Positions 1 through 7,323 are shown, numbered from the stretch's first letter. The stretch: DNA of 12,697 nucleotides from JBBQTU01 sp038213005 (GCA_038213005.1 JBBQTU010000121.1:1-12697), one strand, 5' to 3'. The notes: a model not told the origin generated them from the letters alone. Numbers and translations: made by a program.

Positions 1-18
1 GCGATGTGGAGATCGGCC

Positions 19-119
19 GCCCCATTGAGCAGCAGCGGAGTAAGGACTCGCTGCCGCGAGGCGGCAATTGCTACAAGCGAGGGCGCATGTGCCACGGGTG
101 CGCTGCTGCTCAATGGGGC
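19..119. repeat. 19-bp perfect inverted repeat enclosing small hairpins
   Basis: Bases 19-37 (gccccattgagcagcagcg) are the exact reverse complement of 101-119, with 63 bases between. The interior has further dyads: gagt/actc at 38-41 and 46-49, and a 6-bp stem tgccgc/gcggca at 52-57 and 61-66 with a 3-base loop. As RNA this could fold as a closed multi-branch structure. No convincing gene covers it: an ORF runs through it, but its product is rich in Gly, Cys and Arg and resembles no family I recognise. It may be a dispersed intergenic repeat or a structured RNA; the sequence alone does not decide. Confidence 0.6.
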
Positions 120-184
120 TGGATTTCTGGGCAGATGCAAGTTGCGCGAGTGGTTGGAGCGAATAGGGTGCTGAAAGAGGTGTC

Positions 185-276
185 GCCCTTTCAGGGCTCA
201 TTCGGGGTGAATGGTTCTTACCCAGGGCTGCGCGGGTACGCTTACCCTGGGCTTACGAATGCCGCCCCGTTGGGGC
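185..276. repeat. Row of three hairpins, likely dispersed intergenic repeat
   Basis: Three stem-loops follow one another: gccct/agggc (185-189, 193-197; loop ttc), cccaggg/ccctggg (221-227, 245-251; 17-base loop) and gcccc/ggggc (264-268, 272-276; loop gtt). All three right arms are followed by ct or t. This layout resembles intergenic repeats I associate with planctomycete genomes, but that is recollection. Only one copy is present here, so repetition across the genome cannot be shown. Confidence 0.5.
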
Positions 277-286
277 TAAGAAATCG

Positions 287-308
287 CGTGCCCGGAAAAA
301 CGGGCGCG
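287..308. other. Short GC-rich hairpin upstream of tex
   Basis: Bases 287-294 pair with 301-308 around a gaaaaa loop, with a core of gcccg/cgggc plus one G-U pair. No T-run follows on either strand, so it is not a classical intrinsic terminator. It could be the fourth element of the hairpin row just upstream, or could affect the tex leader. Confidence 0.35.
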
Positions 309-336
309 GCCCACAGGTTGGTTGATCGGTCACTTT

Positions 337-365
337 TTGCGTCAGTCTGCGCCGGCTGCTATTCT
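337..365 (+). promoter_or_regulatory. Possible sigma-70-type promoter for tex
   Basis: TTGCGT (337-342) and TATTCT (360-365) are separated by 17 bases and lie about 70 bases before the chosen tex start. Each box matches four of six consensus positions. The spacing is ideal, but matches of this quality occur by chance. Confidence 0.3.
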
Positions 366-432
366 TCCTTCCCCGCGTCAGGGGACCGGATCCAAACTCC
401 CGAGCGGCTGTTGTTCATGGATGGAGCCACGC

Positions 433-2757
433 ATGATTGTTGCCCACGTTGAGAAGGTCGCGACTGAACTCTCCCTCAAGCCGGCGCAGGTTGCCTCGAC
501 GGCCGCCCTGCTGGACGAGGGGGGAACCGTGCCGTTCATCGCCCGCTACCGCAAGGAAGCCACCGGGCTGCTGGATGAGGTGCAGATCACCAGTATCCGC
601 GACCGGCTGGCGCAGCTCGTCGAGCTGGATGCCCGGCGGAAGTCGGTCATCGACTCGCTGACCGAGCGAAAGCTCCTGACCGATCAACTCAAGGGCAAGA
701 TCGACGCGGCCGAGACGCTGGCGACGCTGGAAGACATCTATCTGCCGTTCCGGCCCAAGCGTCGCACCCGCGCCATGATTGCCAGGGAGAAGGGGCTGGA
801 GCCGCTGGCCGAGGTCATTCTCAAGCAGGATTCCGTTGTCCAGCCGATGGAGGAGGCGGCGAAATACATCACGCCGGCCGGGGCTGCGGTGACCGACGAG
901 CTGAAGGTGGCGGATGTGGCGGCGGCCCTTGCGGGTGCTCGCGACATCATCGCCGAGAAGATCAGCGACGATGCCGATGTTCGCGGCAAGATGCGTGAAC
1001 TGTTCCTGGGGCAGGGGCAGATCAGTTCGGAAGTGATCCCCGGCAAGGAGGAGGAAGGCGCCAAGTACAAGGACTATTTCAAGTGGTCGGAGCCGGTGGC
1101 GTCGGCCCCTTCGCACCGCGTGCTGGCGATCCGCCGCGGGTCGGCCGAGGGCATTTTGATGTTCCGCCTGCAGCCGCTGGAAGACGATGCGGTGGCGATT
1201 CTTGAAGAGCAGTTTGTCCTGAACAATTCAGCCTGCGCCGAGCAGGTGAAGGCGGCGGTCAAGGACTCGTACAAGCGTCTGCTGTCGCCGTCGATGGAAA
1301 CCGAGGCGCGGCTGGATTCGAAGAAGAAGGCAGACGCGGCCGCCATCAACGTGTTTGTGCAGAATCTGCGGCAACTGCTGCTGGCGCCGCCGCTGGGGCA
1401 GAAGCGCGTGCTGGCGATCGACCCGGGCTTCCGCACCGGCTGCAAGATCGTGGTGCTGGATGCCCAGGGCAAGCTGCTCTACAACGACGTGGTCTACCCC
1501 GATCAGGGCACCGCCAGGACGCAGGAAGCGAAGCTGACGATCATGGCATTGTGCGACCGGCACAAGGTTGAGGCGATCGCCATCGGCAATGGCACGGCCG
1601 GGCGCGAGACCGAGGCGTTCGTGCGGGCCCTGGACCTGCCGGCGTCGATCATGGTGGTGTCGGTGAATGAGTCGGGTGCATCGGTTTACTCGGCATCGGA
1701 AGTGGCGCGAGAGGAATTCGGCGAATATGACCTGACCGTCCGCGGGGCGGTGTCGATCGGCCGGCGTCTGACCGATCCGCTGGCCGAACTGGTGAAAATC
1801 GATCCGAAATCCATCGGCGTCGGGCAGTACCAGCACGATGTGGACCAGAACGCACTGAAGAAGTCGCTCGATGATACCGTCGTGTCTTGCGTCAATGCGG
1901 TGGGGGTTGAGGTCAATACGGCATCGAAGCAGCTTCTGACGTATGTCTCGGGCCTGAACGCCACGATTGCCGAGAATATCGTCGCCTATCGCAATACCAA
2001 CGGGGCATTCAAGAGCCGCAAGGAGCTGCTGAGCGTGCCGCGCCTGGGCGAGAAGACGTTTGAGCAGGCGGCCGGGTTTCTGCGGGTTCGCGAGGCGGAG
2101 AATCCCCTGGATGCTTCTGCCGTCCACCCCGAGAGCTACGGCCTCGTGGACCTGATGGCCAAGGATCTGGGCGTGACGGTGAAGGATCTGATTCGCGACG
2201 ATGACCTGCGGAAGAAGATCGACAAACAGAAGTACGTCACGGAGAAAGTGGGCCTGCCGACCCTGACGGATATCCTGCTGGAACTCGCCAAGCCCGGGCG
2301 CGACCCGCGTGAGAAGTTTGAAGCATTCTCGTTCGCCGACGGCGTGCACAAGATGGAGGATCTCAAGCCGGGCATGAAGCTGCCGGGGATCGTCACCAAT
2401 ATCACGGCGTTCGGTGCGTTTGTTGATATCGGCGTGCATCAGGATGGGCTGGTGCACATCAGCCAACTGGCCGACCGGTTCATCAAGGACGCCAACGAGA
2501 TCGTCAAGGTGCAGCAGAAGGTGGAAGTGACCGTGGTGGAGATCGACCTGCCCCGCAAGCGGATCGCCCTGTCAATGCGCAAGGGCGCCAGCCCCGCGCC
2601 CAAACGCGAAGCCGGCGAGGCCCGGACCAGTCCTGCTGCGGCCAAATCGTCGGGGCCGGCTCTGGCTCCCAGGCCAGTGGCCAAGCCGAAGCCGCAACCC
2701 GCCGCGACCGGCGGCTGGTTCACGTCTGCTCTGCGCGATGCGGGGAAGGTGAAGTAG
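433..2757 (+). CDS. tex: Tex, S1-domain RNA-binding transcription accessory protein
   Basis: Tex is a conserved cytoplasmic nucleic-acid-binding protein linked to transcription and RNA metabolism; its exact role differs between species. With this start it has 774 residues, normal for the family. The N-terminal Tex domain is clear (LLDEGGTVPFIARYRKEATG at about residues 30-50). A YqgF/RNase H-like fold starts near residue 326 (VLAIDPGFRTGCKIVVLD), with the family motif NESGASVYSASEVAREEF downstream. Helix-hairpin-helix repeats lie at about 490-560 and an S1 RNA-binding domain at about 644-718 (ITAFGAFVDIGVHQDGLVHI). A low-complexity Pro/Ala/Lys tail of about 55 residues ends the protein. The frame is open back to 322, but homology begins at MIVAHVEKVA and GGAG at 423-426 sits six bases before 433, so 433 is preferred over ATG 421 or 322. 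It appears to be a single-gene unit. Confidence 0.95.
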   Translation: MIVAHVEKVATELSLKPAQVASTAALLDEGGTVPFIARYRKEATGLLDEVQITSIRDRLAQLVELDARRKSVIDSLTERKLLTDQLKGKIDAAETLATLEDIYLPFRPKRRTRAMIAREKGLEPLAEVILKQDSVVQPMEEAAKYITPAGAAVTDELKVADVAAALAGARDIIAEKISDDADVRGKMRELFLGQGQISSEVIPGKEEEGAKYKDYFKWSEPVASAPSHRVLAIRRGSAEGILMFRLQPLEDDAVAILEEQFVLNNSACAEQVKAAVKDSYKRLLSPSMETEARLDSKKKADAAAINVFVQNLRQLLLAPPLGQKRVLAIDPGFRTGCKIVVLDAQGKLLYNDVVYPDQGTARTQEAKLTIMALCDRHKVEAIAIGNGTAGRETEAFVRALDLPASIMVVSVNESGASVYSASEVAREEFGEYDLTVRGAVSIGRRLTDPLAELVKIDPKSIGVGQYQHDVDQNALKKSLDDTVVSCVNAVGVEVNTASKQLLTYVSGLNATIAENIVAYRNTNGAFKSRKELLSVPRLGEKTFEQAAGFLRVREAENPLDASAVHPESYGLVDLMAKDLGVTVKDLIRDDDLRKKIDKQKYVTEKVGLPTLTDILLELAKPGRDPREKFEAFSFADGVHKMEDLKPGMKLPGIVTNITAFGAFVDIGVHQDGLVHISQLADRFIKDANEIVKVQQKVEVTVVEIDLPRKRIALSMRKGASPAPKREAGEARTSPAAAKSSGPALAPRPVAKPKPQPAATGGWFTSALRDAGKVK

Positions 2758-2788
2758 CCTGCTCAGCAGATCCGATGTCAAGACAGGC

Positions 2789-2816
2789 TTGATCGCTATA
2801 CCATATACGTTATAAT
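2789..2816 (+). promoter_or_regulatory. Promoter of the higBA pair, apparently leaderless
   Basis: TTGATC (2789-2794) and a perfect TATAAT (2811-2816) are 16 bases apart. The toxin ATG begins at 2823, only six bases after the -10 box, so transcription should start at or next to the ATG and no ribosome-binding site fits. The AT-rich stretch 2797-2815 (tatacc...gttata) is an imperfect dyad over the -10 box, a plausible site for autorepression by the XRE antitoxin. Confidence 0.6.
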
Positions 2817-2822
2817 TCCATT

Positions 2823-3179
2823 ATGTGGGAAGTGGAGTTTACGGACGAGTTCGGCGAGTGGTGGGAGTCGCTCACCGAGGATCAGCAGAACGCCATCGAC
2901 CGCACCGTGGGTGTGCTCCGGGAATTCGGTCCCGCGCTGGGTCGGCCGCGGGTGGACACACTGAACGCCTCGCGGCATGCGAACATGAAGGAGCTTCGCG
3001 CCCAGCACGAGGGGCATCCGTTTCGAGTGTTCTTCGCGTTCGACCCAAGACGCAGCGCCATTCTGCTGATCGGAGGGGACAAGACCGGGGATGATCGGTT
3101 CTATGATCGGATGATTCCCATCGCCGACGATCTCTACGACGCTTACCTTGCCGAACTGCGCAAGGAAGGATTGGTGTAA
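2823..3179 (+). CDS. higB: RelE/HigB-type (Gp49-like) toxin
   Basis: This 118-residue protein matches the phage Gp49-like/HigB family of type II toxins, ribosome-dependent mRNA interferases with a RelE fold. The family pattern is clear: a short acidic start (MWEVEFTDEFGEWWESL), then MKELRAQHEGHPFRVFFAFD at about residues 55-74, AILLIGGDKTGDDRFYDRMI at about 79-98, and a C-terminal helix ADDLYDAYLAEL. The basic and aromatic residues of the LIGGDKTG-RFY segment are typical. Length is normal. It stands first in a two-gene operon and the antitoxin follows after one base, the toxin-first order usual for higBA. There is no leader (see promoter at 2789). The family call is firm, but activity is not shown and the symbol is by family only. 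Confidence 0.88.
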   Translation: MWEVEFTDEFGEWWESLTEDQQNAIDRTVGVLREFGPALGRPRVDTLNASRHANMKELRAQHEGHPFRVFFAFDPRRSAILLIGGDKTGDDRFYDRMIPIADDLYDAYLAELRKEGLV

Positions 3180-3180
3180 C

Positions 3181-3501
3181 ATGGCCGGCCACCGCAATTT
3201 CAATGAGCTGCGTGCAAAGATGAGTCTGCAGCGACGGCAGCAGAACGACAAGGCAGTGCTGGACGAGTTTCGGCTCATGCTGGTTCAGGAACTGCGCAAG
3301 GTGGAAGCTCTGTCGCAGGCAGAATTGGCTCGCCGCATGGGCGTGTCTCAGCCGGCCATCGCGCGGATTGAGGCGCAGGACGATGTTCAGATCTCGACGC
3401 TGCAGCGACTGGTCGAGGCGTTGGGGGGAAGTCTGGATGTAATCGCCCGGCTGCCCAGCGGAACCTACCGTGTCGGACAGTTCACGGCCGCGTCACACTG
3501 A
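3181..3501 (+). CDS. higA: XRE-family antitoxin of the HigBA pair
   Basis: A 106-residue DNA-binding antitoxin. Residues about 27-44 form a charged helix, followed by a Cro/CI-type helix-turn-helix at about 45-66 (LSQAELARRMGVSQPAIARI). The tail STLQRLVEALGGSLDVIARL is characteristic of XRE antitoxins paired with Gp49-like toxins. Such proteins bind the toxin and repress their own operon. The frame is open upstream to ATG 3148, inside the toxin gene, but ATG 3181 is preferred: AGGAAGGA (3163-3170) lies ten bases before it and the N-terminus MAGHRNFNELRAKM is family-like. The gap to the toxin stop is a single base, so translation is probably coupled. The AT-rich dyad over the -10 box at 2811 is the likely operator. 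Confidence 0.88.
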   Translation: MAGHRNFNELRAKMSLQRRQQNDKAVLDEFRLMLVQELRKVEALSQAELARRMGVSQPAIARIEAQDDVQISTLQRLVEALGGSLDVIARLPSGTYRVGQFTAASH

Positions 3502-3580
3502 GCGTCAAACCCAGGCATCGCACGCAGGACTCGACCGACACGCACCATGCCCTGTCCGCAGGGGAATCCGATGAAGCATG

Positions 3581-3608
3581 TTGCGTCCTCGGACATCCGG
3601 CATAACAT
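3581..3608 (+). promoter_or_regulatory. Weak promoter candidate for the M29 peptidase
   Basis: TTGCGT (3581-3586) and TAACAT (3603-3608) are 16 bases apart, 57 bases before the peptidase ATG. The rest of the gap 3502-3664 shows only a small hairpin ccctg/caggg (3550-3563). This is a weak match, given because an independent promoter is expected here. Confidence 0.22.
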
Positions 3609-3664
3609 TCCAGTAGCGACAGGCGAGATACCGCTCTGTCGGCGATTGGAAGGAATTCTGCATT

Positions 3665-4792
3665 ATGCGTGACCCACGTCTTGAGAAACTTGCCGATGTG
3701 CTGGTGAACTACTCGGTGGGCGTAAAGCCTGGCCAATTGGTGCGCATCGCCGGCGAGAGCATCGCCACGCCGCTGGTGGTGGAGTTGTATCGCAAGGTGC
3801 TGCAGGCCGGCGGGCTGCCGTTTGTGCGCATGGTCCCTGAGGAGCTTTCCGAACTGCTGGTCAAGTACGGCAATGAGGAGCAGCTCAAGTTCGTGAATCC
3901 GGTCACGCTGGTTGAGTATGAGAAGGTGGACTGCTCCATCGGCCTGTGGGCGGGGCGCAATACGCGGGCGATGACCAGCGCCGACCCGAAACGGCTGAGC
4001 ATGGCCGAGTCGGCCCGCCGGCCGCTCAATGACATCTTTTTCAGCCGTGCGGCGGCCGGACAGCTCAAATGGACCGGCACGCAGTATCCCACCCAGGCCT
4101 GCGCCCAGGATGCGGAGATGAGCCTGGCCGAGTATGAGGATTTCGTCTTCTCGGCCGGCCACCTGGACAAGGCCGACCCCGCCGCCGAGTGGCGACGTCT
4201 CAGCGAGGCGCAGCAGCGGCTGGTGGAATTCCTCAATGGCAAAAACGACTACCATGTCGTCGCCGCCAACGGCACCGATGTCCGCATGAGCGTCAAGAAC
4301 CACGTGTGGATCAACTGCGACGGGCATGAGAACTTCCCCGACGGCGAGGTGTTTTCCGGACCGGTGCTGGACAGCGTTAACGGGCAGATCAACTTCAGCT
4401 TCCCCGCCGTGCATCATGGCCGCGAAGTGCAGGATGTGCAGTTGACGTTCAAGAACGGCAAGGTGGTGGCCGCCCGCGCCAGCAAGGGCGAAGAATTTCT
4501 GCATTCGATGCTTGATATGGACGCAGGCAGCCGGTTCCTCGGCGAGTGCGCCATCGGCACCAACTACAGCATCCGCCGCTACACGCGCAACACGCTTTTC
4601 GACGAGAAGATCGGCGGCACCGTGCACTTTGCCCTGGGCGCTGGCTATCCCGAAACCGGCAACTCCAACCAGAGCGGCCTGCACTGGGATATGGTGGTGG
4701 ACCTTCGTCCCGGCGGATTTGTGGAGATCGATGGCGTGAAGGTCAACGTCGACGGGCGCTTCACCCGTCCTGAATGGCCCACAGCGGAATGA
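3665..4792 (+). CDS. M29-family metallo-aminopeptidase
   Basis: A 375-residue cytoplasmic aminopeptidase of family M29 (AmpS/PepS/aminopeptidase T type), which uses a two-metal centre to remove N-terminal residues from peptides. The N-terminal half is recognisable from DPRLEKLADVLVNYSVGVKP and a central segment DCSIGLWAGRNTRAM. The C-terminal catalytic half holds the expected metal ligands and neighbours: E228 in NFPDGEVFSGP, E294 in LGECAIGTN, H321 in TVHFALGAGYPETG, and H340/D342 in SGLHWDMVVDL. It is somewhat shorter than the roughly 400-410 residues of many members but intact at both ends. GGAAGGA at 3648-3654 lies ten bases before ATG 3665 and fixes the start. It stands alone between two toxin-antitoxin modules. 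Substrate preference cannot be read from sequence. Confidence 0.93.
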   Translation: MRDPRLEKLADVLVNYSVGVKPGQLVRIAGESIATPLVVELYRKVLQAGGLPFVRMVPEELSELLVKYGNEEQLKFVNPVTLVEYEKVDCSIGLWAGRNTRAMTSADPKRLSMAESARRPLNDIFFSRAAAGQLKWTGTQYPTQACAQDAEMSLAEYEDFVFSAGHLDKADPAAEWRRLSEAQQRLVEFLNGKNDYHVVAANGTDVRMSVKNHVWINCDGHENFPDGEVFSGPVLDSVNGQINFSFPAVHHGREVQDVQLTFKNGKVVAARASKGEEFLHSMLDMDAGSRFLGECAIGTNYSIRRYTRNTLFDEKIGGTVHFALGAGYPETGNSNQSGLHWDMVVDLRPGGFVEIDGVKVNVDGRFTRPEWPTAE

Positions 4793-4954
4793 GCCGTTCG
4801 CTGTTTGATGGCCGGAGTGCCGGCGGAGGTGGCAGCATAGCCCGCGTTTCCGCGTCAAGTCCGCCGATGACTTGCGCGCGATCGAGGGGGCAGAAGCGCA
4901 TGTTTAATTGGTGTTGGGAATGGGTGTTTTCTTCTTTGGTTGGGCTATACCACA

Positions 4955-4990
4955 TTGAATCCTCGTCCCAATACCGGGTATGATACCGGT
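4955..4990 (+). promoter_or_regulatory. Promoter and probable operator of the VapBC module
   Basis: TTGAAT (4955-4960) and TATGAT (4979-4984) are 18 bases apart, ahead of the vapB start at 5003. The region around the -10 box holds an 11-bp dyad ataccgggtat (4971-4981) and a second ataccgg at 4983-4989, giving direct and inverted half-sites. Autorepression by the VapB-VapC complex at such a site is usual for the family. GGTGGAG (4988-4994) is the ribosome-binding site. Confidence 0.55.
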
Positions 4991-5002
4991 GGAGACCAAC
5001 AG

Positions 5003-5245
5003 ATGACCCGTGCCACAGTCCAATTGCCCAGTCCGCTGAAGTCCCGCATTGTCCACGAGGCGCGCGAGAATGGCATGACCGTTGGCGAGTTTATCCGCCA
5101 CTGCATCGAGCAGTCACTGAGTTCTGCGCCCGCTCCCAAGAGGCGGTCGTTTTTCGACTTGGAAATCTTCACTGGCTCTGCTCCATCGGACGTGTCAGCT
5201 AACGTCGATGAGTACCTCTACGGGGCCAAGCGTGATCTTCATTGA
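5003..5245 (+). CDS. vapB: VapB-like ribbon-helix-helix antitoxin
   Basis: An 80-residue antitoxin. Residues 1-40 fit a ribbon-helix-helix DNA-binding domain: strand RATVQLP, helix SPLKSRIVHEAREN, turn GMTV and helix GEFIRHCIEQSL. The remainder is a flexible toxin-wrapping tail ending in VDEYLYG, a motif common at the C-terminus of antitoxins next to PIN toxins. The frame extends upstream to ATG 4940, but that codon lies upstream of the promoter; ATG 5003 has GGTGGAG eight bases before it and begins the conserved fold. The end overlaps the toxin gene, so the two are probably translationally coupled. The repeats at 4971-4989 are its likely binding site. Confidence 0.8.
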   Translation: MTRATVQLPSPLKSRIVHEARENGMTVGEFIRHCIEQSLSSAPAPKRRSFFDLEIFTGSAPSDVSANVDEYLYGAKRDLH

Positions 5246-5636
5246 TACTGGCGCCTTCTACGCCCGCAGCGTCGAGAGCGACGCACACCATCGTCGGGCA
5301 TTGAAGGCGTGGCCAAAGCTGGCTCGCCGCAAGTTGTTCACCAGTTCGTTGGTGATTTGCGAAACAGCCGAGCTGCTGATCCGCCGAACCTCGCCCGAGT
5401 TTGCGGCCCGCATCATCAGACAAATACTCAGTACGCGCGAGTTGACGATCCTGCGGCCGGCGTTGGATGACGAACTGACGGCGCTGGAGTGGGTCGCAAA
5501 ATACGCCGATCAACCGATTGGCTTTGCAGATTGTGTTTCTTTCGTGCTGATGAAGAAGAATCGCATCCATGATGCGTTGGGATTCGATCAACACTTTGCA
5601 TTGGCCGGTTTTACGCTCTGGCTCCAGGATGAATGA
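5232..5636 (+). CDS. vapC: VapC PIN-domain toxin
   Basis: A PIN-domain ribonuclease toxin; VapC proteins cut tRNA or rRNA using a cluster of acidic residues with a divalent metal. Visible acidic motifs are D in VIFIDTGAFYA, E in SLVICETAELL, D in IGFADCVSFVLM and D in GFDQHF, all in canonical order. I choose GTG 5232 as start (134 residues), because VapC proteins normally begin directly with the first strand (M-I-F-x-D-T) and GGGG at 5222-5225 lies six bases upstream. ATG 5208 would add eight residues (MSTSTGPS) and has no good ribosome-binding site. With GTG the overlap with vapB is 14 bases. Downstream, 5637-5796 separates it from a convergent gene and shows no clear terminator. Confidence 0.85.
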   Translation: MIFIDTGAFYARSVESDAHHRRALKAWPKLARRKLFTSSLVICETAELLIRRTSPEFAARIIRQILSTRELTILRPALDDELTALEWVAKYADQPIGFADCVSFVLMKKNRIHDALGFDQHFALAGFTLWLQDE

Positions 5637-5796
5637 GGTCGTCAATTCGTTGACAAAACGGCAGGCTCGCTCCAAGGAGTTTGAGTTCCGCGTCACCATG
5701 ATCAAAGCCGGCGAAGGCGAATCCACCAACAGTACCATCGCGGTGCTATAACTTGTCGTCACGGTGTTGCCCCGAGCCGTTGTCGAGGCCTCCGCA

Positions 5797-7230
5797 TCAT
5801 TTCCTGAAGAATGTCTTCCCGTTGCGGTTGTACTTGCTCAGGCGATTGTTGACGTAGAGCGCTTCGAGCAGGAACTCACCGGCGCTGGCCAGGGTGCCGG
5901 GGTTCGTTGCATCCAGTTCCATGGCTTCGGCCAGGCGTTTGGCGGCCGGCGTGAGCCCCTTGATCGCCGACATGTTGGCGACGAACTCGTCGTCGGTAAT
6001 CTCATCGCCCGAGGGAAAGGTAAGATTGCCTTTGAACTGCTCGACGATGGCTTCATACTCGGCCACGTCGCCGTACTGGCTGAAGACCAGCTTCACGGAT
6101 TCGCCCGTCAGCGACTGGATGAGCTTGTCCTCGGCCGCATCGTCTTCGGCGAGCGTCAGTTCGATTTTGCCGCGGCAGGCGGCCATCAGGTGCTGCAGGT
6201 CGCCCACCCGGCAGACAACCCGGTTCTGCCCCGACAGGACGCCACGGCGTTCGGCGTTGGAGCAGACCGCCTCGATGCAGCAGATCGACGCTCGCACCGA
6301 CACGCCCGAACTCTGCGACACATGCGGGCTGGTTCGCGCCAGCATGATGATCTGCTCGACGACCTGGGCGATGAATGGAGGAATATCCACCTTCACGCCT
6401 GATCCGGCCGGGCTGCCCTCGCGATCGAGCCACGCGTTCTGATGCGATACCTCGATCCCCTCTTCCAGTGAGTGTGGATAGTGCGTGCGAATAACCGACC
6501 CGATACGGTCCTTCAGCGGTGTGACGATTCGGCCGCGGTTGGTATAGTCCTCAGGATTGGCCGAGAAGACCAGGCAAAGGTCCAGCTCAAGGCGAATGGG
6601 ATATCCTCGTACCTGCACATCGCGCTCCTCCAGCACGTTAAATAGCCCCACCTGGATGCGTGGCGAGAGATCGGGCAGTTCGTTGATGGCGAAGATGCCT
6701 CGATTGGAGCGCGGAATCAGCCCGTAGTGCATCGTGGACTCATCGGACAGATAACGCCCTTCGGCGTGTTTCACCAGGTCGATTTCGCCGATCAGGTCGG
6801 CGATGGTGACATCCGGGGTCGCCAGCTTCTCCTGGTAGCGGTCATCGCGGTGGACCCATTCGATCCTGGCGGCGTCGCCTTGCTCGGCGGCAATTCTCTG
6901 CCCAGCCCGTGTGGTGGGATGGATCGGGTCGTCGTTGATTTCCAAGTCCGTCAGCACCGGGATCCATTCATCCAGCAGCGTGGGCAGCATACGGATGATT
7001 CGCGTCTTGGCCTGGCCGCGCAGCCCCAAGAACAGCAGGTCGTGTTTTGACAGAATCCCGTTGATGATCTGAGGCACCACCGTCTCGCGATAGCCCACGA
7101 TGCCGGGGAATAGCTCCTCCCCGGCTCGCAGTTTGCGGATCAGGTTGCGGCGCAGTTCATCCTTGACGCTGCAGGGCTGATACTTTATCGCCTTGAGTTG
7201 CCCAACCGTCGCTGCCTGAGGATGGCTCAT
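5797..7230 (-). CDS. ChlI/BchI-like (MoxR-related) AAA+ ATPase
   Basis: A 477-residue AAA+ ATPase related to the magnesium-chelatase I subunit. Walker A is at residues 69-76 (GLRGQAKT, with A where the P-loop usually has G). The stretch from LIGEIDLVKHAEGRY to MHYGLIPRSNRGIF matches ChlI inserts. Walker B is at about 179-184 (IFAINE), sensor 1 in FSANPEDY (N225) and an arginine-finger candidate at R242 in LKDRIGS. The C-terminal third is helical and less conserved. No chlorophyll or cobalamin genes are nearby and no VWA-domain partner lies in the window, so a role as a remodelling ATPase with a distant VWA partner is more likely than metal chelation. The frame is open to 7338, but ATG 7230 has AAAGG seven bases upstream and starts the recognisable protein. 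Confidence 0.88.
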   Translation of the reverse strand: MSHPQAATVGQLKAIKYQPCSVKDELRRNLIRKLRAGEELFPGIVGYRETVVPQIINGILSKHDLLFLGLRGQAKTRIIRMLPTLLDEWIPVLTDLEINDDPIHPTTRAGQRIAAEQGDAARIEWVHRDDRYQEKLATPDVTIADLIGEIDLVKHAEGRYLSDESTMHYGLIPRSNRGIFAINELPDLSPRIQVGLFNVLEERDVQVRGYPIRLELDLCLVFSANPEDYTNRGRIVTPLKDRIGSVIRTHYPHSLEEGIEVSHQNAWLDREGSPAGSGVKVDIPPFIAQVVEQIIMLARTSPHVSQSSGVSVRASICCIEAVCSNAERRGVLSGQNRVVCRVGDLQHLMAACRGKIELTLAEDDAAEDKLIQSLTGESVKLVFSQYGDVAEYEAIVEQFKGNLTFPSGDEITDDEFVANMSAIKGLTPAAKRLAEAMELDATNPGTLASAGEFLLEALYVNNRLSKYNRNGKTFFRK

Positions 7231-7284
7231 ACTGACGCCTTTCTGACCGTGGCCGATTCTAGGCAGGCAATGAGCACTCCATCG

Positions 7285-7323
7285 CTTCGCGAAGGATGTG
7301 GCCACAAGAGATGGCCACATCCT
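7285..7323. promoter_or_regulatory. 12-bp hairpin with overlapping palindrome in divergent gap
   Basis: Bases 7293-7304 (aggatgtggcca) pair perfectly with 7312-7323 around a 7-base loop. A 10-bp palindrome cttcgcgaag (7285-7294) overlaps the left arm. The site lies between divergent genes, 55 bases upstream of the AAA+ ATPase start and about 200 bases before the peroxiredoxin. With no upstream gene on either strand to terminate, an operator or leader-RNA structure for the ATPase is more likely than a terminator. Confidence 0.55.

Noticed and set aside
6..452. 148-codon plus-strand ORF at the left edge
   Set aside because: It runs through the inverted repeat and hairpin row, overlaps the tex start and has an unnatural Gly/Cys/Arg-rich composition.
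1228..2466. Long minus-strand ORF opposite tex
   Set aside because: It is rich in His, Arg and Gln, the usual antisense shadow of a GC-rich gene, and the plus strand is clearly Tex.
2756..2789. agcctg/caggct dyad after tex as a terminator
   Set aside because: Only six base pairs with a 22-base loop and no T-run.
3482..4858. 458-codon minus-strand ORF opposite the M29 peptidase
   Set aside because: It is an antisense shadow; the plus strand has all peptidase motifs and a good ribosome-binding site.
5629..5751. 40-codon ORF overlapping the end of vapC (atgaatga)
   Set aside because: The overlap suggests coupling, but there is no good ribosome-binding site, no family resemblance and the length is easily chance.
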